A stretch of 64,000 nucleotides of DNA from Novosphingobium hassiacum (GCF_014196055.1 NZ_JACICY010000009.1:1-64000), one strand, 5' to 3'. Shown: positions 33,105 to 41,528, numbered from the stretch's first letter. Translations and numbers: made by a program. The notes: generated from the letters alone by a model not told the origin.

Positions 33105-33541
33105 ACAATCGGTCCCGCTACCTGCTGGTTATCCTGATCGCCTTTGGCGCGGCATTGGCAGGCGTCTTTGTGGGCCGCAGCTATATTGTTCCGCCTCCGC
33201 CAGTTGAAAGCGAGCTACACAAGCTCCTCCACCAGAAGCTCGATCTGGATTCTGTCCAGGAAACGAAAATCGAAGCCATCGAAGCGCAATTTGCCATCCA
33301 GCGCCAGGCGCTCGAACTGGAACTGCGCGCGGACAATGCCCGCCTGGCGCAGGCGATTCAGACCGAGCATGGTTACGGGCCGCAGGTCAGCGCCGCAATC
33401 GATCACTCGCATCAGGCGATGGGGGAACTGCAAAAAGTTACGCTCGAACACATATTCGCCATGCGCAGTGTGCTGAGACCCGAACAGGCCGCGCGGTTTG
33501 ATGACGCAGTGGTCAAGGCGCTGACCGTCGAGGCAAAATGA
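33101..33541 (+). CDS. CnrX-like periplasmic heavy-metal sensor
   Basis: A 146-residue membrane-anchored sensor. One N-terminal helix (YLLVILIAFGAALAGVFVGR) precedes a periplasmic helical hairpin: ESELHKLLHQKLDLDSVQET, then AQFAIQRQALELELRADNAR, and VTLEHIFAMRSVLRPEQAAR. The ELHxxLHxxLxL and EHIxxMRxxLxPEQ motifs are those of CnrX/NccX/ZraP-type sensors, where His, Glu and Met bind metal. It is coupled to both neighbours by 4-bp overlaps. The copper context suggests Cu rather than Co/Ni as ligand; this is inference. Confidence 0.82.
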   Translation: MNNRSRYLLVILIAFGAALAGVFVGRSYIVPPPPVESELHKLLHQKLDLDSVQETKIEAIEAQFAIQRQALELELRADNARLAQAIQTEHGYGPQVSAAIDHSHQAMGELQKVTLEHIFAMRSVLRPEQAARFDDAVVKALTVEAK

Positions 33542-34101
33542 GCCTCGATCTTGGCGCGTGTTCGGACGGCGAACTGGCAGCTCTGGCGATCGGGGGCAGG
33601 CAAGGCGCCTATACCGAATTGATGCGCCGGCATCGCGATGCAATTTTCCGCTTCGCCCGCGCGCATACCGCCAATGATGACGCGGCCCTCGACATCACAC
33701 AACAGACCTTCATTGCCGGTTTTGCAGCGCTCAAGCGCTTCGATCAGTCGAGACCACTCAAGCATTGGCTCACGCGCATTGCGCTCAACAAGTGCCGGGA
33801 TTGGGCGCGGCGCAGAACGGTGCGTGCGCTCTTCTCGTTTGCCACACCGCTCGACAACGCACCCGATCCGGTCGATCTGTCTGCCGACGTCGAACGAGTA
33901 GCCAGCGATCGGCAGGAACTAGCCAATGTTCTGGCGGCAATGAGCGGACTTCCGGCCAAGCTCAAGGATGTGCTCGTGCTGCGCACGGTCGAGGGATTTT
34001 CGCAGACGGAGACTGCCGCGATTCTGGTCATTACAGAAAAGGCAGTGGAGACCCGGCTGCACCGCGCACGCAACAAATTGCAGGAAATTTTGAGGGGCTG
34101 A
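33538..34101 (+). CDS. ECF RNA polymerase sigma factor (CnrH-like)
   Basis: A 187-residue sigma-70 factor of the ECF class. Region 2 is YTELMRRHRDAIFRFARAHT followed by DITQQTFIAGFAALKRFD. Region 4 is LPAKLKDVLVLRTVEGFSQTETAAILVITEKAVETRLHR (read as two adjoining helices). It is the third gene of the cassette. Its 3' end contains the -35 box of the next promoter (copA). Four copies of a -35/-10 pair nearby are its likely targets. It probably belongs to the CnrH group of ECF factors. Confidence 0.9.
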   Translation: MSLDLGACSDGELAALAIGGRQGAYTELMRRHRDAIFRFARAHTANDDAALDITQQTFIAGFAALKRFDQSRPLKHWLTRIALNKCRDWARRRTVRALFSFATPLDNAPDPVDLSADVERVASDRQELANVLAAMSGLPAKLKDVLVLRTVEGFSQTETAAILVITEKAVETRLHRARNKLQEILRG

Positions 34102-34117
34102 GGCAGCAACTGCGTAT
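34091..34117 (+). promoter_or_regulatory. ECF sigma promoter of copAB
   Basis: TGAGGGGC (34091-34098) overlaps the last codons and stop of the sigma gene; an 11-nt spacer and CTGCGTAT (34110-34117) follow. The copA ATG is at 34152. The sigma factor would thus drive copAB independently of its own transcript. Confidence 0.83.
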
Positions 34118-34151
34118 CTGCGCACAACAGGCATCAGGCAGGACGGCTTCC

Positions 34152-35948
34152 ATGACTTCGAATTCCGCTTCCCTTCCGGGCATCAATCGCCGTGCGCTGC
34201 TGCGTGGTGCCAGCCTTGCCGGGGGAGGCCTCGCACTGTCGACTTGGATGCCTGCATGGGCGCAGCCGGTATCTCGCGGCATCGCCAAGCCATTGCCGCA
34301 GCTTTCGGGTGACAACATCGCTTTGCGGGTCGCCCACGAAATGGTGCAGGTCGACGGACGGCAAGCCCACGTCATCGCAATGAACGGCACCGTTCCTGCC
34401 CCATTGCTGCGCCTCCGCGAAGGGCAGGCGGTAAGAATTACCGTCGATAATGCGCTCGATGAGGAAACCTCGCTGCACTGGCATGGCTTGTTGGTGCCGT
34501 TCCAGATGGACGGAGTGCCGGGGCTGAGCTTTCCCGGCATCAAGCCGCGTTCGTCATTCACCTATGAATTTCCGATCGAGCAGTCGGGGACTTATTGGTA
34601 TCATAGCCATTCGGGCTTGCAGGAAGCGATGGGCCACTATGGCCCGATTGTGATCGATCCCAAGGGCGCCGATCCGATCGGCTATGACCGCGAACATGTG
34701 GTCATGTTTTCCGACCACAGCTTCGTGCATCCGCACACCTTGTTCAGCAAGCTCAAGCAAGAGTCCGGCTATTACAACCGACAGAAGCAGACGCTGGCCG
34801 GATTGCTTGCCGGCAAGGACCAGTCGCGCGCCGATCGTCTGGCCTGGGCGCGGATGCGAATGGATCCGACCGACATCCTCGATGTGACCGGTTCGATCTA
34901 TACCTACGTCGTCAACGGCTATGGCCCGAACGACAACTGGACGGCGCTGTTCAAGCCGGGCGAGCGGGTCCGCTTGCGGTTCATCAATGCTGCGGCGATG
35001 ACGATCTTCAACGTCCGTATTCCGGGTCTGCAGATGACCGTGGTGGCCGCCGACGGTCTTCCGGTTCGGCCGGTCCCAGTCGATGAGCTGCAGATGACCG
35101 TTGCGGAAACCTATGATGTCATCGTCACGCCGGTCGAAGATCGCGCCTATACGATCGTTGGCGAGGCAATCGACCGGTCCGGGATGGCCCGCGCCACGCT
35201 CGCGCCGCGCGAGGGGATGGTGGCGCCAGTGCCCGCGCTGCGCGAGCGTCCATTGCTGACGATGAAGGACATGGGCATGGGCGCGATGGATGCGCCCGCC
35301 ACAGGGACCGATCATGCCGGGCACGACATGGCAGGCATGGATATGTCGGCCGGCGCCGCCAGCCCGGATCATGGCGCGTCAGGCCAATCAATGAACATGA
35401 ACATGCGGGACGGTGCCAATGCACCGGAGGTCGTGCTCGGGCCGGGGGTCCAGACCATTGCCCCGATGCCGGTCGACCGCACCGGAGAGCCGGGCGTCGG
35501 TCTGGAAAACGCGGGTCACAAGGTTCTGGTTTACCGCGATCTCGTCGCGCTCGAACGCAACCCCGATGTGCGCGGTGCGGATCGGGAAATCGAGCTGCAC
35601 CTTACCGGAAATATGGAGCGCTACATGTGGTCCATCGACGGGCAGACCTTGTCGGAGTCAAAAACGCCGATTCCCCTGCGGACCGGCGAGCGGGTGCGTA
35701 TGACACTCATCAACGACACGATGATGAACCATCCGATCCATCTCCACGGCCATTTCTTCGAACTGGTGACAGGGCACGGCGACCACAGTCCGCGCAAGCA
35801 CACGGTGAACGTACCGCCCGGTGGGAAGGTCAGCTTCGACGTTACCGGCGTCTACGGCGACTGGGCATTCCACTGCCACATGTTCCTCCACATGCACGCG
35901 GGCATGATCCGCGTCGTCCAAGTGCGCGGCGCGGGAGAAGCAGCATGA
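34152..35948 (+). CDS. copA: Multicopper oxidase CopA/PcoA
   Basis: A 598-residue periplasmic copper oxidase. A Tat signal (NRRALLRGASLAGGGLALS) is followed by three cupredoxin domains. Copper motifs in order: SLHWHGLLVPF, YWYHSHSGLQEAMG, HPIHLHGHFFEL and HCHMFLHMHAGM, giving the type 1, 2 and 3 sites. A Met/His-rich insert (MGMGAMDAPATG..., HDMAGMDMSAG) lies at about 370-415. It oxidises Cu+ to Cu2+ and may hold copper. Start ATG 34152 matches the signal. It overlaps copB by 4 bp. Confidence 0.95.
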   Translation: MTSNSASLPGINRRALLRGASLAGGGLALSTWMPAWAQPVSRGIAKPLPQLSGDNIALRVAHEMVQVDGRQAHVIAMNGTVPAPLLRLREGQAVRITVDNALDEETSLHWHGLLVPFQMDGVPGLSFPGIKPRSSFTYEFPIEQSGTYWYHSHSGLQEAMGHYGPIVIDPKGADPIGYDREHVVMFSDHSFVHPHTLFSKLKQESGYYNRQKQTLAGLLAGKDQSRADRLAWARMRMDPTDILDVTGSIYTYVVNGYGPNDNWTALFKPGERVRLRFINAAAMTIFNVRIPGLQMTVVAADGLPVRPVPVDELQMTVAETYDVIVTPVEDRAYTIVGEAIDRSGMARATLAPREGMVAPVPALRERPLLTMKDMGMGAMDAPATGTDHAGHDMAGMDMSAGAASPDHGASGQSMNMNMRDGANAPEVVLGPGVQTIAPMPVDRTGEPGVGLENAGHKVLVYRDLVALERNPDVRGADREIELHLTGNMERYMWSIDGQTLSESKTPIPLRTGERVRMTLINDTMMNHPIHLHGHFFELVTGHGDHSPRKHTVNVPPGGKVSFDVTGVYGDWAFHCHMFLHMHAGMIRVVQVRGAGEAA

Positions 35949-36970
35949 GCCGGGCCGCGTTTCTGGGGCTTTCCCCGCTCGTCCTGGCGGCATCTCTTTC
36001 GGCCCAGGCAACTGGCGTGCCGATGGATCAGGCAATGCATCAAGGCCACGACATGTCGACCATGCAGATGCCGGCGCCCGTGCCGGCTCCCGGGCCTGTC
36101 GATCCACATGCCGGTCACGATATGCAGGGCATGGAAGACATGCCGATGTCAGAGGCGCAGTCCGCCCCGGCATCTGATACGGCCGCGGGCCAGACTGGCG
36201 CGACCGGCCCGAGCGGTACCGACCGGGAGCCCGGCAGCGCGCCGCCGCCACCGATCGCGAGCGATCGTCCCGCCGATCGGTTCTACGATCCGGCAGCCAT
36301 GGCCACGGCGCAGGCAGCGCTACTGGGCGAACACGGCGGCATGACCTTTCACAAGGTACTGTTTAACCTTGCGGAATATCAGGCCCGCAATGGCCGGGAC
36401 GGATATCGCTGGGACGCCAGCGCGTGGTTCGGCGGCGACATCAACCGGCTCGCGGTCAAGTCGGAGGGAGAGGGCAGTTTTGGCGAACCGATCGACCATG
36501 GTGAAGTTCAGGCGCTCTGGTCGCATGCGGTCGATCCCTACTGGAATGTTCAAGGCGGCATCCGGCAGGATTTCGGCAAGGGTCCGGACCGGACCTATGC
36601 CGTTCTGGGGATCGAGGGGATTGCCCCTTACTGGTTCGATCTTGGCGCATCAGCCTATGTCTCGACCAAGGGCGATATCCTTGCCCGCATCGAAGGCGAT
36701 ATCGATCAGCGGATTACCCAGAAACTGATCCTGCAACCAAGGCTGGAAGCCAATTTCGCCGCGCAAGACATTCCAGAGAATGGGATCGGTTCAGGTCTGT
36801 CGAACGTGGAACTCGGATTACGGCTGCGCTATGAAATAACCAGGGAATTTGCGCCTTATGTAGGCGTTTCGTGGGATAGAAAGATCGGCGATACAGCCCG
36901 AATGGCCCGCTCCGCAGGCGAGCGAGCGTCGTATGCGAGTCTCGTCGCCGGGATCAGGTTTTGGTTCTAA
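35945..36970 (+). CDS. copB: Outer membrane copper-binding protein CopB/PcoB
   Basis: A 341-residue outer-membrane protein. After a signal (LGLSPLVLAASLSAQA) comes a Met/His-rich segment (MDQAMHQGHDMSTMQM; HAGHDMQGMEDMPM) and a Pro-rich linker. The C-terminal ~220 residues form a CopB beta-barrel (HKVLFNLAEYQARNGRDGYR; EVQALWSHAVDPYWNVQGGI; final Phe in AGIRFWF). It is coupled to copA. CopB is thought to sequester copper or let it pass the outer membrane. Confidence 0.93.
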   Translation: MSRAAFLGLSPLVLAASLSAQATGVPMDQAMHQGHDMSTMQMPAPVPAPGPVDPHAGHDMQGMEDMPMSEAQSAPASDTAAGQTGATGPSGTDREPGSAPPPPIASDRPADRFYDPAAMATAQAALLGEHGGMTFHKVLFNLAEYQARNGRDGYRWDASAWFGGDINRLAVKSEGEGSFGEPIDHGEVQALWSHAVDPYWNVQGGIRQDFGKGPDRTYAVLGIEGIAPYWFDLGASAYVSTKGDILARIEGDIDQRITQKLILQPRLEANFAAQDIPENGIGSGLSNVELGLRLRYEITREFAPYVGVSWDRKIGDTARMARSAGERASYASLVAGIRFWF

Positions 36971-37118
36971 AGATGCTGACGACCCAGCAACGCAATGTTG
37001 AAAACCGCAGTGGACCAAATGTCGCCCCCGACTTTCGGAGCCAGGTGCCAAACGTCGGGCATTGGCGCTTGAGGACATTTCCGGATGCAGTTTTATTTTT
37101 GGTATTTGTAACTGGTTT

Positions 37119-37145
37119 TGAGGGGTGAAGGCGACATCTGCGTAT
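37119..37145 (+). promoter_or_regulatory. ECF sigma promoter of the Met/His-rich protein gene
   Basis: TGAGGGGT (37119-37126), an 11-nt spacer and CTGCGTAT (37138-37145), with the gene's ATG at 37175. Both boxes are identical to those before copC on the other strand. This places the 37175 gene in the copper ECF regulon. Confidence 0.83.
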
Positions 37146-37174
37146 ACCATGCAATATCTCAGAGGAGTGAAGCC

Positions 37175-37672
37175 ATGAAGAAGATCATCGCCGCCGCACT
37201 GACCGCCGTTTCAATGGTGGCAGCCTCTGGCGCCATCGCTCAGACTGCACCGGCTCACCAGTCGGGAAGTCCGTCCTCACATCGGCCATCTACACATGCC
37301 AAGCCAAGCCATGCGCATCGGCACTCAGCAACTTCTGCGCCGTGTGCCAGTGGTGCTCAGGGCGCGATGGGCCAAGGCATGATGGGCATGGGTGGCGGTG
37401 CTCAGGGCATGATGGGCATGGGCAGCATGCACAGAGACATGAGCGCGATGATGACGGATATGGGCGCCATGATGAACAGTACCAACGATCCGTCGATGAA
37501 GGCACGAATGCAAAAGATGCACGATCAAATGGCCGGGATGATGGCCAACATGCAGAATATGGGTGGCATGATGGGTGGCACGATGATGCAAGGCGGGCAG
37601 AACTCAGGCAGCACACCGTCGGTTACGCCATCCGCCGCGCCTGAAGATCACGCAGCTCATCACCCGAACTAG
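37175..37672 (+). CDS. Met/His-rich secreted protein, putative copper chelator
   Basis: A 165-residue protein with a signal peptide (MKKIIAAALTAVSMVAASGA, then IAQ). The mature chain is low complexity: His/Ser/Pro-rich start (HRPSTHAKPSHAHRHSATS), then Met/Gly repeats (MGQGMMGMGGGAQGMMGMG), helix NDPSMKARMQKMHDQMAGM and a His tail (DHAAHHPN). Such Met-rich motifs bind Cu+. AGGAG stands about 10 nt before the start. It is driven by the ECF promoter. It has no catalytic fold that I recognise; a periplasmic copper sponge is the best guess. Confidence 0.7.
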   Translation: MKKIIAAALTAVSMVAASGAIAQTAPAHQSGSPSSHRPSTHAKPSHAHRHSATSAPCASGAQGAMGQGMMGMGGGAQGMMGMGSMHRDMSAMMTDMGAMMNSTNDPSMKARMQKMHDQMAGMMANMQNMGGMMGGTMMQGGQNSGSTPSVTPSAAPEDHAAHHPN

Positions 37673-37688
37673 GAACCTCAGCACTGTC

Positions 37689-37709
37689 CAGCCAAGGTTG
37701 CCTTGGCTG
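37689..37709. terminator. Strong hairpin between the Met-rich and DUF411 genes
   Basis: CAGCCAAGG (37689-37697) and CCTTGGCTG (37701-37709) are perfect 9-bp inverted arms with a 3-nt TTG loop, 17 bp after the stop of the upstream gene. No T-run follows, so intrinsic termination is not certain; it may be an mRNA-stabilising hairpin or a protein-binding site. Confidence 0.5.
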
Positions 37710-37765
37710 CCGTTGTCACACTTCCGCGTGATCAATTATATGATGTCCGACCGAAAGGACTGAAA

Positions 37766-38206
37766 ATGGCGTTCAACGCAAAGAGGTTCCTGCTTGCCGC
37801 CGTGTTATGGACGACCCCCGCGCTCGCGGCGACAGACATTGTAATGCACCGCGATCCTGGCTGCGGATGCTGTGAAAAATGGGCGGCCGAAGTTCGCGCG
37901 GCGTTCGGTCGCAACGTTCGGATCATTGATGATGCTCACCGGGCGGAATTCGACAGGCGGCTTGGTGTGCCTGCTTCGCTTGGAGGCTGCCACACCGCAA
38001 TCATCGATGGGATGGCATTTGAGGGCCATGTTCCTATTGCCGACATGAAGCGGGTGCTGTCCGCAAAGCCCAACGGCGTTCGCGGTCTCGCTGTAGCCGG
38101 CATGCCGATGGGATCGCTTGGTATGGAAATGCCGGGAATGCAGGCGAATCACTATAATGTGGTGGCGTTTGGGACAGGAAGATCATTTGTGTATTCACGC
38201 CACTAA
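37766..38206 (+). CDS. DUF411 (CopG-like) metal-binding protein
   Basis: A 146-residue secreted protein: signal (FLLAAVLWTTPALAA), then MHRDPGCGCCEKWAAEV with the Cys cluster diagnostic of DUF411, LGGCHTAIIDGMAFEGHVPI, and the ending GLAVAGMPMGSLGMEMPG, a Met-rich stretch. DUF411/CopG proteins take part in periplasmic copper redox and export in Pseudomonas and Vibrio. GAAAGGAC lies 7 nt before the ATG. No ECF motif precedes it, so it may have its own promoter. Confidence 0.87.
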   Translation: MAFNAKRFLLAAVLWTTPALAATDIVMHRDPGCGCCEKWAAEVRAAFGRNVRIIDDAHRAEFDRRLGVPASLGGCHTAIIDGMAFEGHVPIADMKRVLSAKPNGVRGLAVAGMPMGSLGMEMPGMQANHYNVVAFGTGRSFVYSRH

Positions 38207-38358
38207 ATAGAATCTTCATTCGAATGGCTTTTATAAGCTTAGGAGGTCTTCCCGAACGGAACATTCCGATGCGCGGATCGTTTATTGACTTCGAATCCCC
38301 GCGCTAAATACGAGGGTCTTTATTCGAAATAAGCTCCTCAGATCATTGGGAACGCTGC

Positions 38359-39759
38359 ATGCACGAGCCCCTAATTCTGACGCCTGTTGCGGTGGCGCGA
38401 AGAGTGTTTTTTGCGCACCCAGTGGCTTTGGGCCTTGTTGCAGCAACGATGCTATTGAGCACCGCTTCCTACGCTGCTCAACCACAGTGTTCGCCGAGCG
38501 AGCGCTGGAATCCTGATATGCAGATGTGCATGCCCGATGGGAAAGCGGTTCCGGGAACCGCTGCTAGCGGGCCGCCGCTCGATCAAGGCAGGAAAACTGC
38601 TCCAGATGCAGGCGCGGCAGCTATGCCAACCCCGCCCATTGCAAGTAGTCGGCCCACTACCAGTACGGGCATGGACATGGATGATGGGGAAAAGTCAAAA
38701 TCGCCATTCATGCTGCAGATCAATCAATTTGCGGTCTATTCGCACACGACCGGGCCGCGCGGCCGGTCACGCGTGACTGGACCTGGCACCTGGATGCTGA
38801 TGTACGACCGCGAACTGGCGCCCAGGAATCACCTGATTGTCAGCCTAATGGCATCGCCCGAGCAATTGACCGTCGGCGACAAGGGGACGCCACAACTCCT
38901 GCAGACCGAAAATATCGACAACATGCATGCCCATGATACGCTCATGGCGCTGGAGTTCAGGGATGTCATTGCGCTTGGTTCAAGCGGCGACCAGCACCTG
39001 ACTCTTCTTTTTGCCCCCCGTGGTGCGGCCGCGATCGGTCCCGTCCCGTTCATGCATCGTCTGTCCGCAGAAGGAAATCCCGATGCGCCGCTGGGCCACG
39101 GGTTGCAGGATGGATTCCATGACGCTTCAACGGTGCTCGGCATCGAATACCATATTGCAGGCACCACAATTGAGGCGACTGCTTTCAGCGGGAAGAGCGT
39201 TAGCTGGCCGCTGCCGCTGCACAGTCCGGATTCCTTCGCCTTCCGCCTCACCCAGGACTTTGACGATCACATCAAAGTGGGAGCGTCTTACGGTGACGTG
39301 CTTTCGCCGGATGATGCAGGCGTTGAAAAACACAGCCAATTCATATCGGCGTGGCTGGCAACCTCGCACCAGGTCGGACCAGGCACGCTGCGATCCTCAC
39401 TTGTCTGGGCAAGAGGGCGAGATGGCAACAGCGCCTCGCAAACCAGCCTTCTTGCCGAAGCGGTTTATCAGCGAGGACTGAACGCATTTTTCGGTAGGGC
39501 CGAAGTCTTGCAGATCACGCCTGAGCAACTTGACGACGCGACGATTGGCAGTCCGACCGATCCCAGATGGGTGAAGGCATTTACGCTTGGATACGAGCGG
39601 ACCCTGGTTGAACAGCATGGCCTCTCGTTGCGCTTCGGCGGCTCATACACCAAGGATTTCATACCTTCGGCATTCAAGCCCGAATATGGTTCCGATCCTG
39701 GAGGATTTAAGCTCTTCCTGCGCATAAAGTTTGCGACAAACGATGGTCACGTCATGTGA
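38359..39759 (+). CDS. Uncharacterised secreted, probable outer-membrane protein
   Basis: A 466-residue protein with a long N-terminal signal region (ALGLVAATMLLSTASYAA), then a CopB-like Met/Pro segment (CSPSERWNPDMQMCMPDGK; TSTGMDMDDGEKSKS). The remainder has alternating beta-strand character and ends in KLFLRIKFATNDGHVM. Pieces such as MLMYDRELAPRNHLIVSLM and HDTLMALEFRDVIALGSSGD suggest a porin-like barrel. I do not recognise a named family. It is flanked by copper genes, so copper sequestration or passage at the outer membrane is plausible. Confidence 0.6.
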   Translation: MHEPLILTPVAVARRVFFAHPVALGLVAATMLLSTASYAAQPQCSPSERWNPDMQMCMPDGKAVPGTAASGPPLDQGRKTAPDAGAAAMPTPPIASSRPTTSTGMDMDDGEKSKSPFMLQINQFAVYSHTTGPRGRSRVTGPGTWMLMYDRELAPRNHLIVSLMASPEQLTVGDKGTPQLLQTENIDNMHAHDTLMALEFRDVIALGSSGDQHLTLLFAPRGAAAIGPVPFMHRLSAEGNPDAPLGHGLQDGFHDASTVLGIEYHIAGTTIEATAFSGKSVSWPLPLHSPDSFAFRLTQDFDDHIKVGASYGDVLSPDDAGVEKHSQFISAWLATSHQVGPGTLRSSLVWARGRDGNSASQTSLLAEAVYQRGLNAFFGRAEVLQITPEQLDDATIGSPTDPRWVKAFTLGYERTLVEQHGLSLRFGGSYTKDFIPSAFKPEYGSDPGGFKLFLRIKFATNDGHVM

Positions 39760-39898
39760 GGACCATATGCGCTTGGTGGGTAGTCGGGCGGCGCACATCA
39801 GGCGCTGACCAACCGCTTTCGGGTCTCCAACGGATTAGACCAAGCACCCTTCATCAGAATACGCGCCTTCTCTCCAGGGGGAACGGAAAGGGGCGAGG

Positions 39899-40468
39899 GT
39901 GGTGAATTATCTGATCCTGTTCGCCATCGTTCTTGGCGTGAACCTGATGCCTGCTTTCGGGCCTCCGACTTGGTCGGTGATCGTGATGTACAGCATCGAC
40001 ACCAAAATGTCGGTGCTGGCGCTCGTCTTGGTCGCTGCGTCAGCGGCTGCAACAGGTCGTTTCCTCCTGGCCCATGCCTTTAGATTGCTGGCCCGCCATG
40101 TGTCGGAAAAGACCAAGAGAAACGTCGCTGCTGCCCGAGCCGCGTTCGAGCGCAAGAAACGAAATTCGATGATCGCGCTCGGCTTGTTTGCCCTTTCACC
40201 TGTTCCTTCCGCGCCACTCTTCGAAGCCGCCGGACTGGCCAGGGTTCCGCTGCTTGGTTTCACAGCAGCCTTTTTCGTGGGGCGCACAGTTTCATATTCG
40301 ATCTATCTCCTCACTTCGAAAAGCATCGAAAGTACGAACGTCGGCGAGGCCTTTCGTCAGGCAATCACCAGTCCGTTCGGAATCGCAATGCAGGTCGCCA
40401 TGATAGTTCTACTGGTTGCCTTCACCCGCATCGACTGGGCCAGGCACCTGAACAATCTATCCAGGTGA
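39899..40468 (+). CDS. Polytopic membrane protein (DedA/VTT- or small-export-like)
   Basis: A 189-residue protein with about five helices: YLILFAIVLGVNLMPAFGPP, VLALVLVAASAAATGRFLLA, MIALGLFALSPVPSAPLFEA, LGFTAAFFVGRTVSYSIYLL and GIAMQVAMIVLLVAF. The short re-entrant-like PAFGPPTW and SPVPSAPLFEAAG motifs recall DedA/VTT proteins. A GTG start at 39899 has purine-rich sequence upstream. It lies between the unknown outer-membrane protein and a small peptide gene; substrate unknown. Confidence 0.62.
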   Translation: MVNYLILFAIVLGVNLMPAFGPPTWSVIVMYSIDTKMSVLALVLVAASAAATGRFLLAHAFRLLARHVSEKTKRNVAAARAAFERKKRNSMIALGLFALSPVPSAPLFEAAGLARVPLLGFTAAFFVGRTVSYSIYLLTSKSIESTNVGEAFRQAITSPFGIAMQVAMIVLLVAFTRIDWARHLNNLSR

Positions 40469-40554
40469 CCTTGCATGGCGAGCGACGAACTGGCGGTGGA
40501 CACAGAATTCGCCGGCAAGGTGCTGATTTTTGACGTTCAAATGAGGAGACCGAA

Positions 40555-40665
40555 ATGATGTATGGAATGGGATGGGGTATGGGCGGGCTAGGTTGGCTGG
40601 CCTTGATCCTGATTGTCCTGGGGATCGTGGCATTGATCAAATACCTGATGTCCGGCCGAAAATGA
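40555..40665 (+). CDS. Small Gly/Met-rich membrane peptide
   Basis: A 36-residue peptide: MMYGMGWGMGGLGWLALILI, then VLGIVALIKYLMSGRK. It has a Met/Gly start, a single hydrophobic helix and a basic end. AGGAG stands about 8 nt upstream of the ATG. It is too short for most gene callers, but the start, ribosome site and helix make it credible. Similar short peptides occur in copper and silver islands. Function unknown. Confidence 0.68.
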   Translation: MMYGMGWGMGGLGWLALILIVLGIVALIKYLMSGRK

Positions 40666-40748
40666 TCTGAGAAGCAGTCAATTCATCGCATGGCGAGCCT
40701 GGTCTTGGGGGGCTCTCGATGCCGAGATTTCGACGGAAAGGATAATCA

Positions 40749-41345
40749 ATGACCTACTACATAGCCACCAAACTGCTGGCATCGTTTGAGGATACACTCG
40801 CGCGCACCGAGGCCGCCCTAAAGACCGAGGGCTTCGGCGTTATCAGCCGGATCGATATCCAGCAGACGCTCAAATCAAAGATCGATGTCGAATTCCGGCC
40901 ATATACGATACTCGGGGCATGCAATCCGACCCTGGCCCACGAGGCATTGCAGCTGGAAGACAAGGTAGGACTGATGCTGCCATGCAACGTGGTTGTTCAA
41001 CAGTCGGGCGTTGGCGAATTTGAAGTCGCGGCAATTGACCCTGTTGCCTCGATGCAAGCCATCAACAACCCGGCATTGGTTAAAGCTGCCGGGGTCGTCC
41101 GCGAGAAGCTGATGCGCGCTATCGGCTCAAGACGCATCTTCATCACCCGACAACAGTTGACCTGGCGGCAGTTTTTCAGCGATGTCGGATCGGCACATGC
41201 AAGCGAAACAGGAATCGAGAATGGCTTCATTGCTATTCCCGGGATTCCGTGGGGCCTCGGGGTTGCCCCTGCGTCTTCTCGCCGGACTGGCCACTGTCGC
41301 CGGCCTTTTCTTCCTGTTTCTCAAGATTTGGGCCGAAGTGGCTGA
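40749..41345 (+). CDS. DUF302 protein with abnormal C-terminal extension
   Basis: The first ~125 residues are a typical DUF302 domain: EAALKTEGFGVISRIDIQQT, EFRPYTILGACNPTLAHEAL, VGLMLPCNVVVQQSG, IDPVASMQAINNPAL and the final helix VVREKLMRAIGS. Family members stop near there. Here the frame continues for about 70 more residues and overlaps the PAP2 remnant in another frame. A lost stop codon or small indel is likely. DUF302 proteins are common beside copper genes but have no known reaction. Confidence 0.72.
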   Translation: MTYYIATKLLASFEDTLARTEAALKTEGFGVISRIDIQQTLKSKIDVEFRPYTILGACNPTLAHEALQLEDKVGLMLPCNVVVQQSGVGEFEVAAIDPVASMQAINNPALVKAAGVVREKLMRAIGSRRIFITRQQLTWRQFFSDVGSAHASETGIENGFIAIPGIPWGLGVAPASSRRTGHCRRPFLPVSQDLGRSG

Positions 41346-41450
41346 AGGGGATGCACGCGCTGTTGATGCGGCAATTCTTCTATCTTTGCGCGTGGCGGGA
41401 CATCCGGACGTTCTGATCGGCCCGACTTGGCTCAAACAGAGCACCCTAGT
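41182..41450 (+). pseudogene. PAP2-family phosphatase, N-terminal remnant
   Basis: Starting at ATG 41182 or, more likely, ATG 41221 (MASLLFPGFRGASGLPLRLL), the frame has one membrane helix and WAEVAEGDARAVDAAILLSL, then HPDVLIGPTWLKQS. This is the N-terminus of type-2 phosphatidic acid phosphatases. The catalytic KxxxxxxRP...PSGH...SR motifs are missing, because after about 41450 the frame runs through unrelated sequence to a stop at 41634. It is a truncated gene at the boundary between the copper and Czc blocks. Confidence 0.68.
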
Positions 41451-41528
41451 CAGACGTGTGCTTCAGCGTCCCGCAGTCCGGCACCTCAAATCTAGACTGC
41501 CGACAATCTTCACGCCGTCGTCGCAAGG

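Noticed and set aside
36971..37118. Small minus-strand frame after copB
   Set aside because: It lacks a signal, motif or ribosome site and overlaps the ECF promoter region; treated as non-coding.
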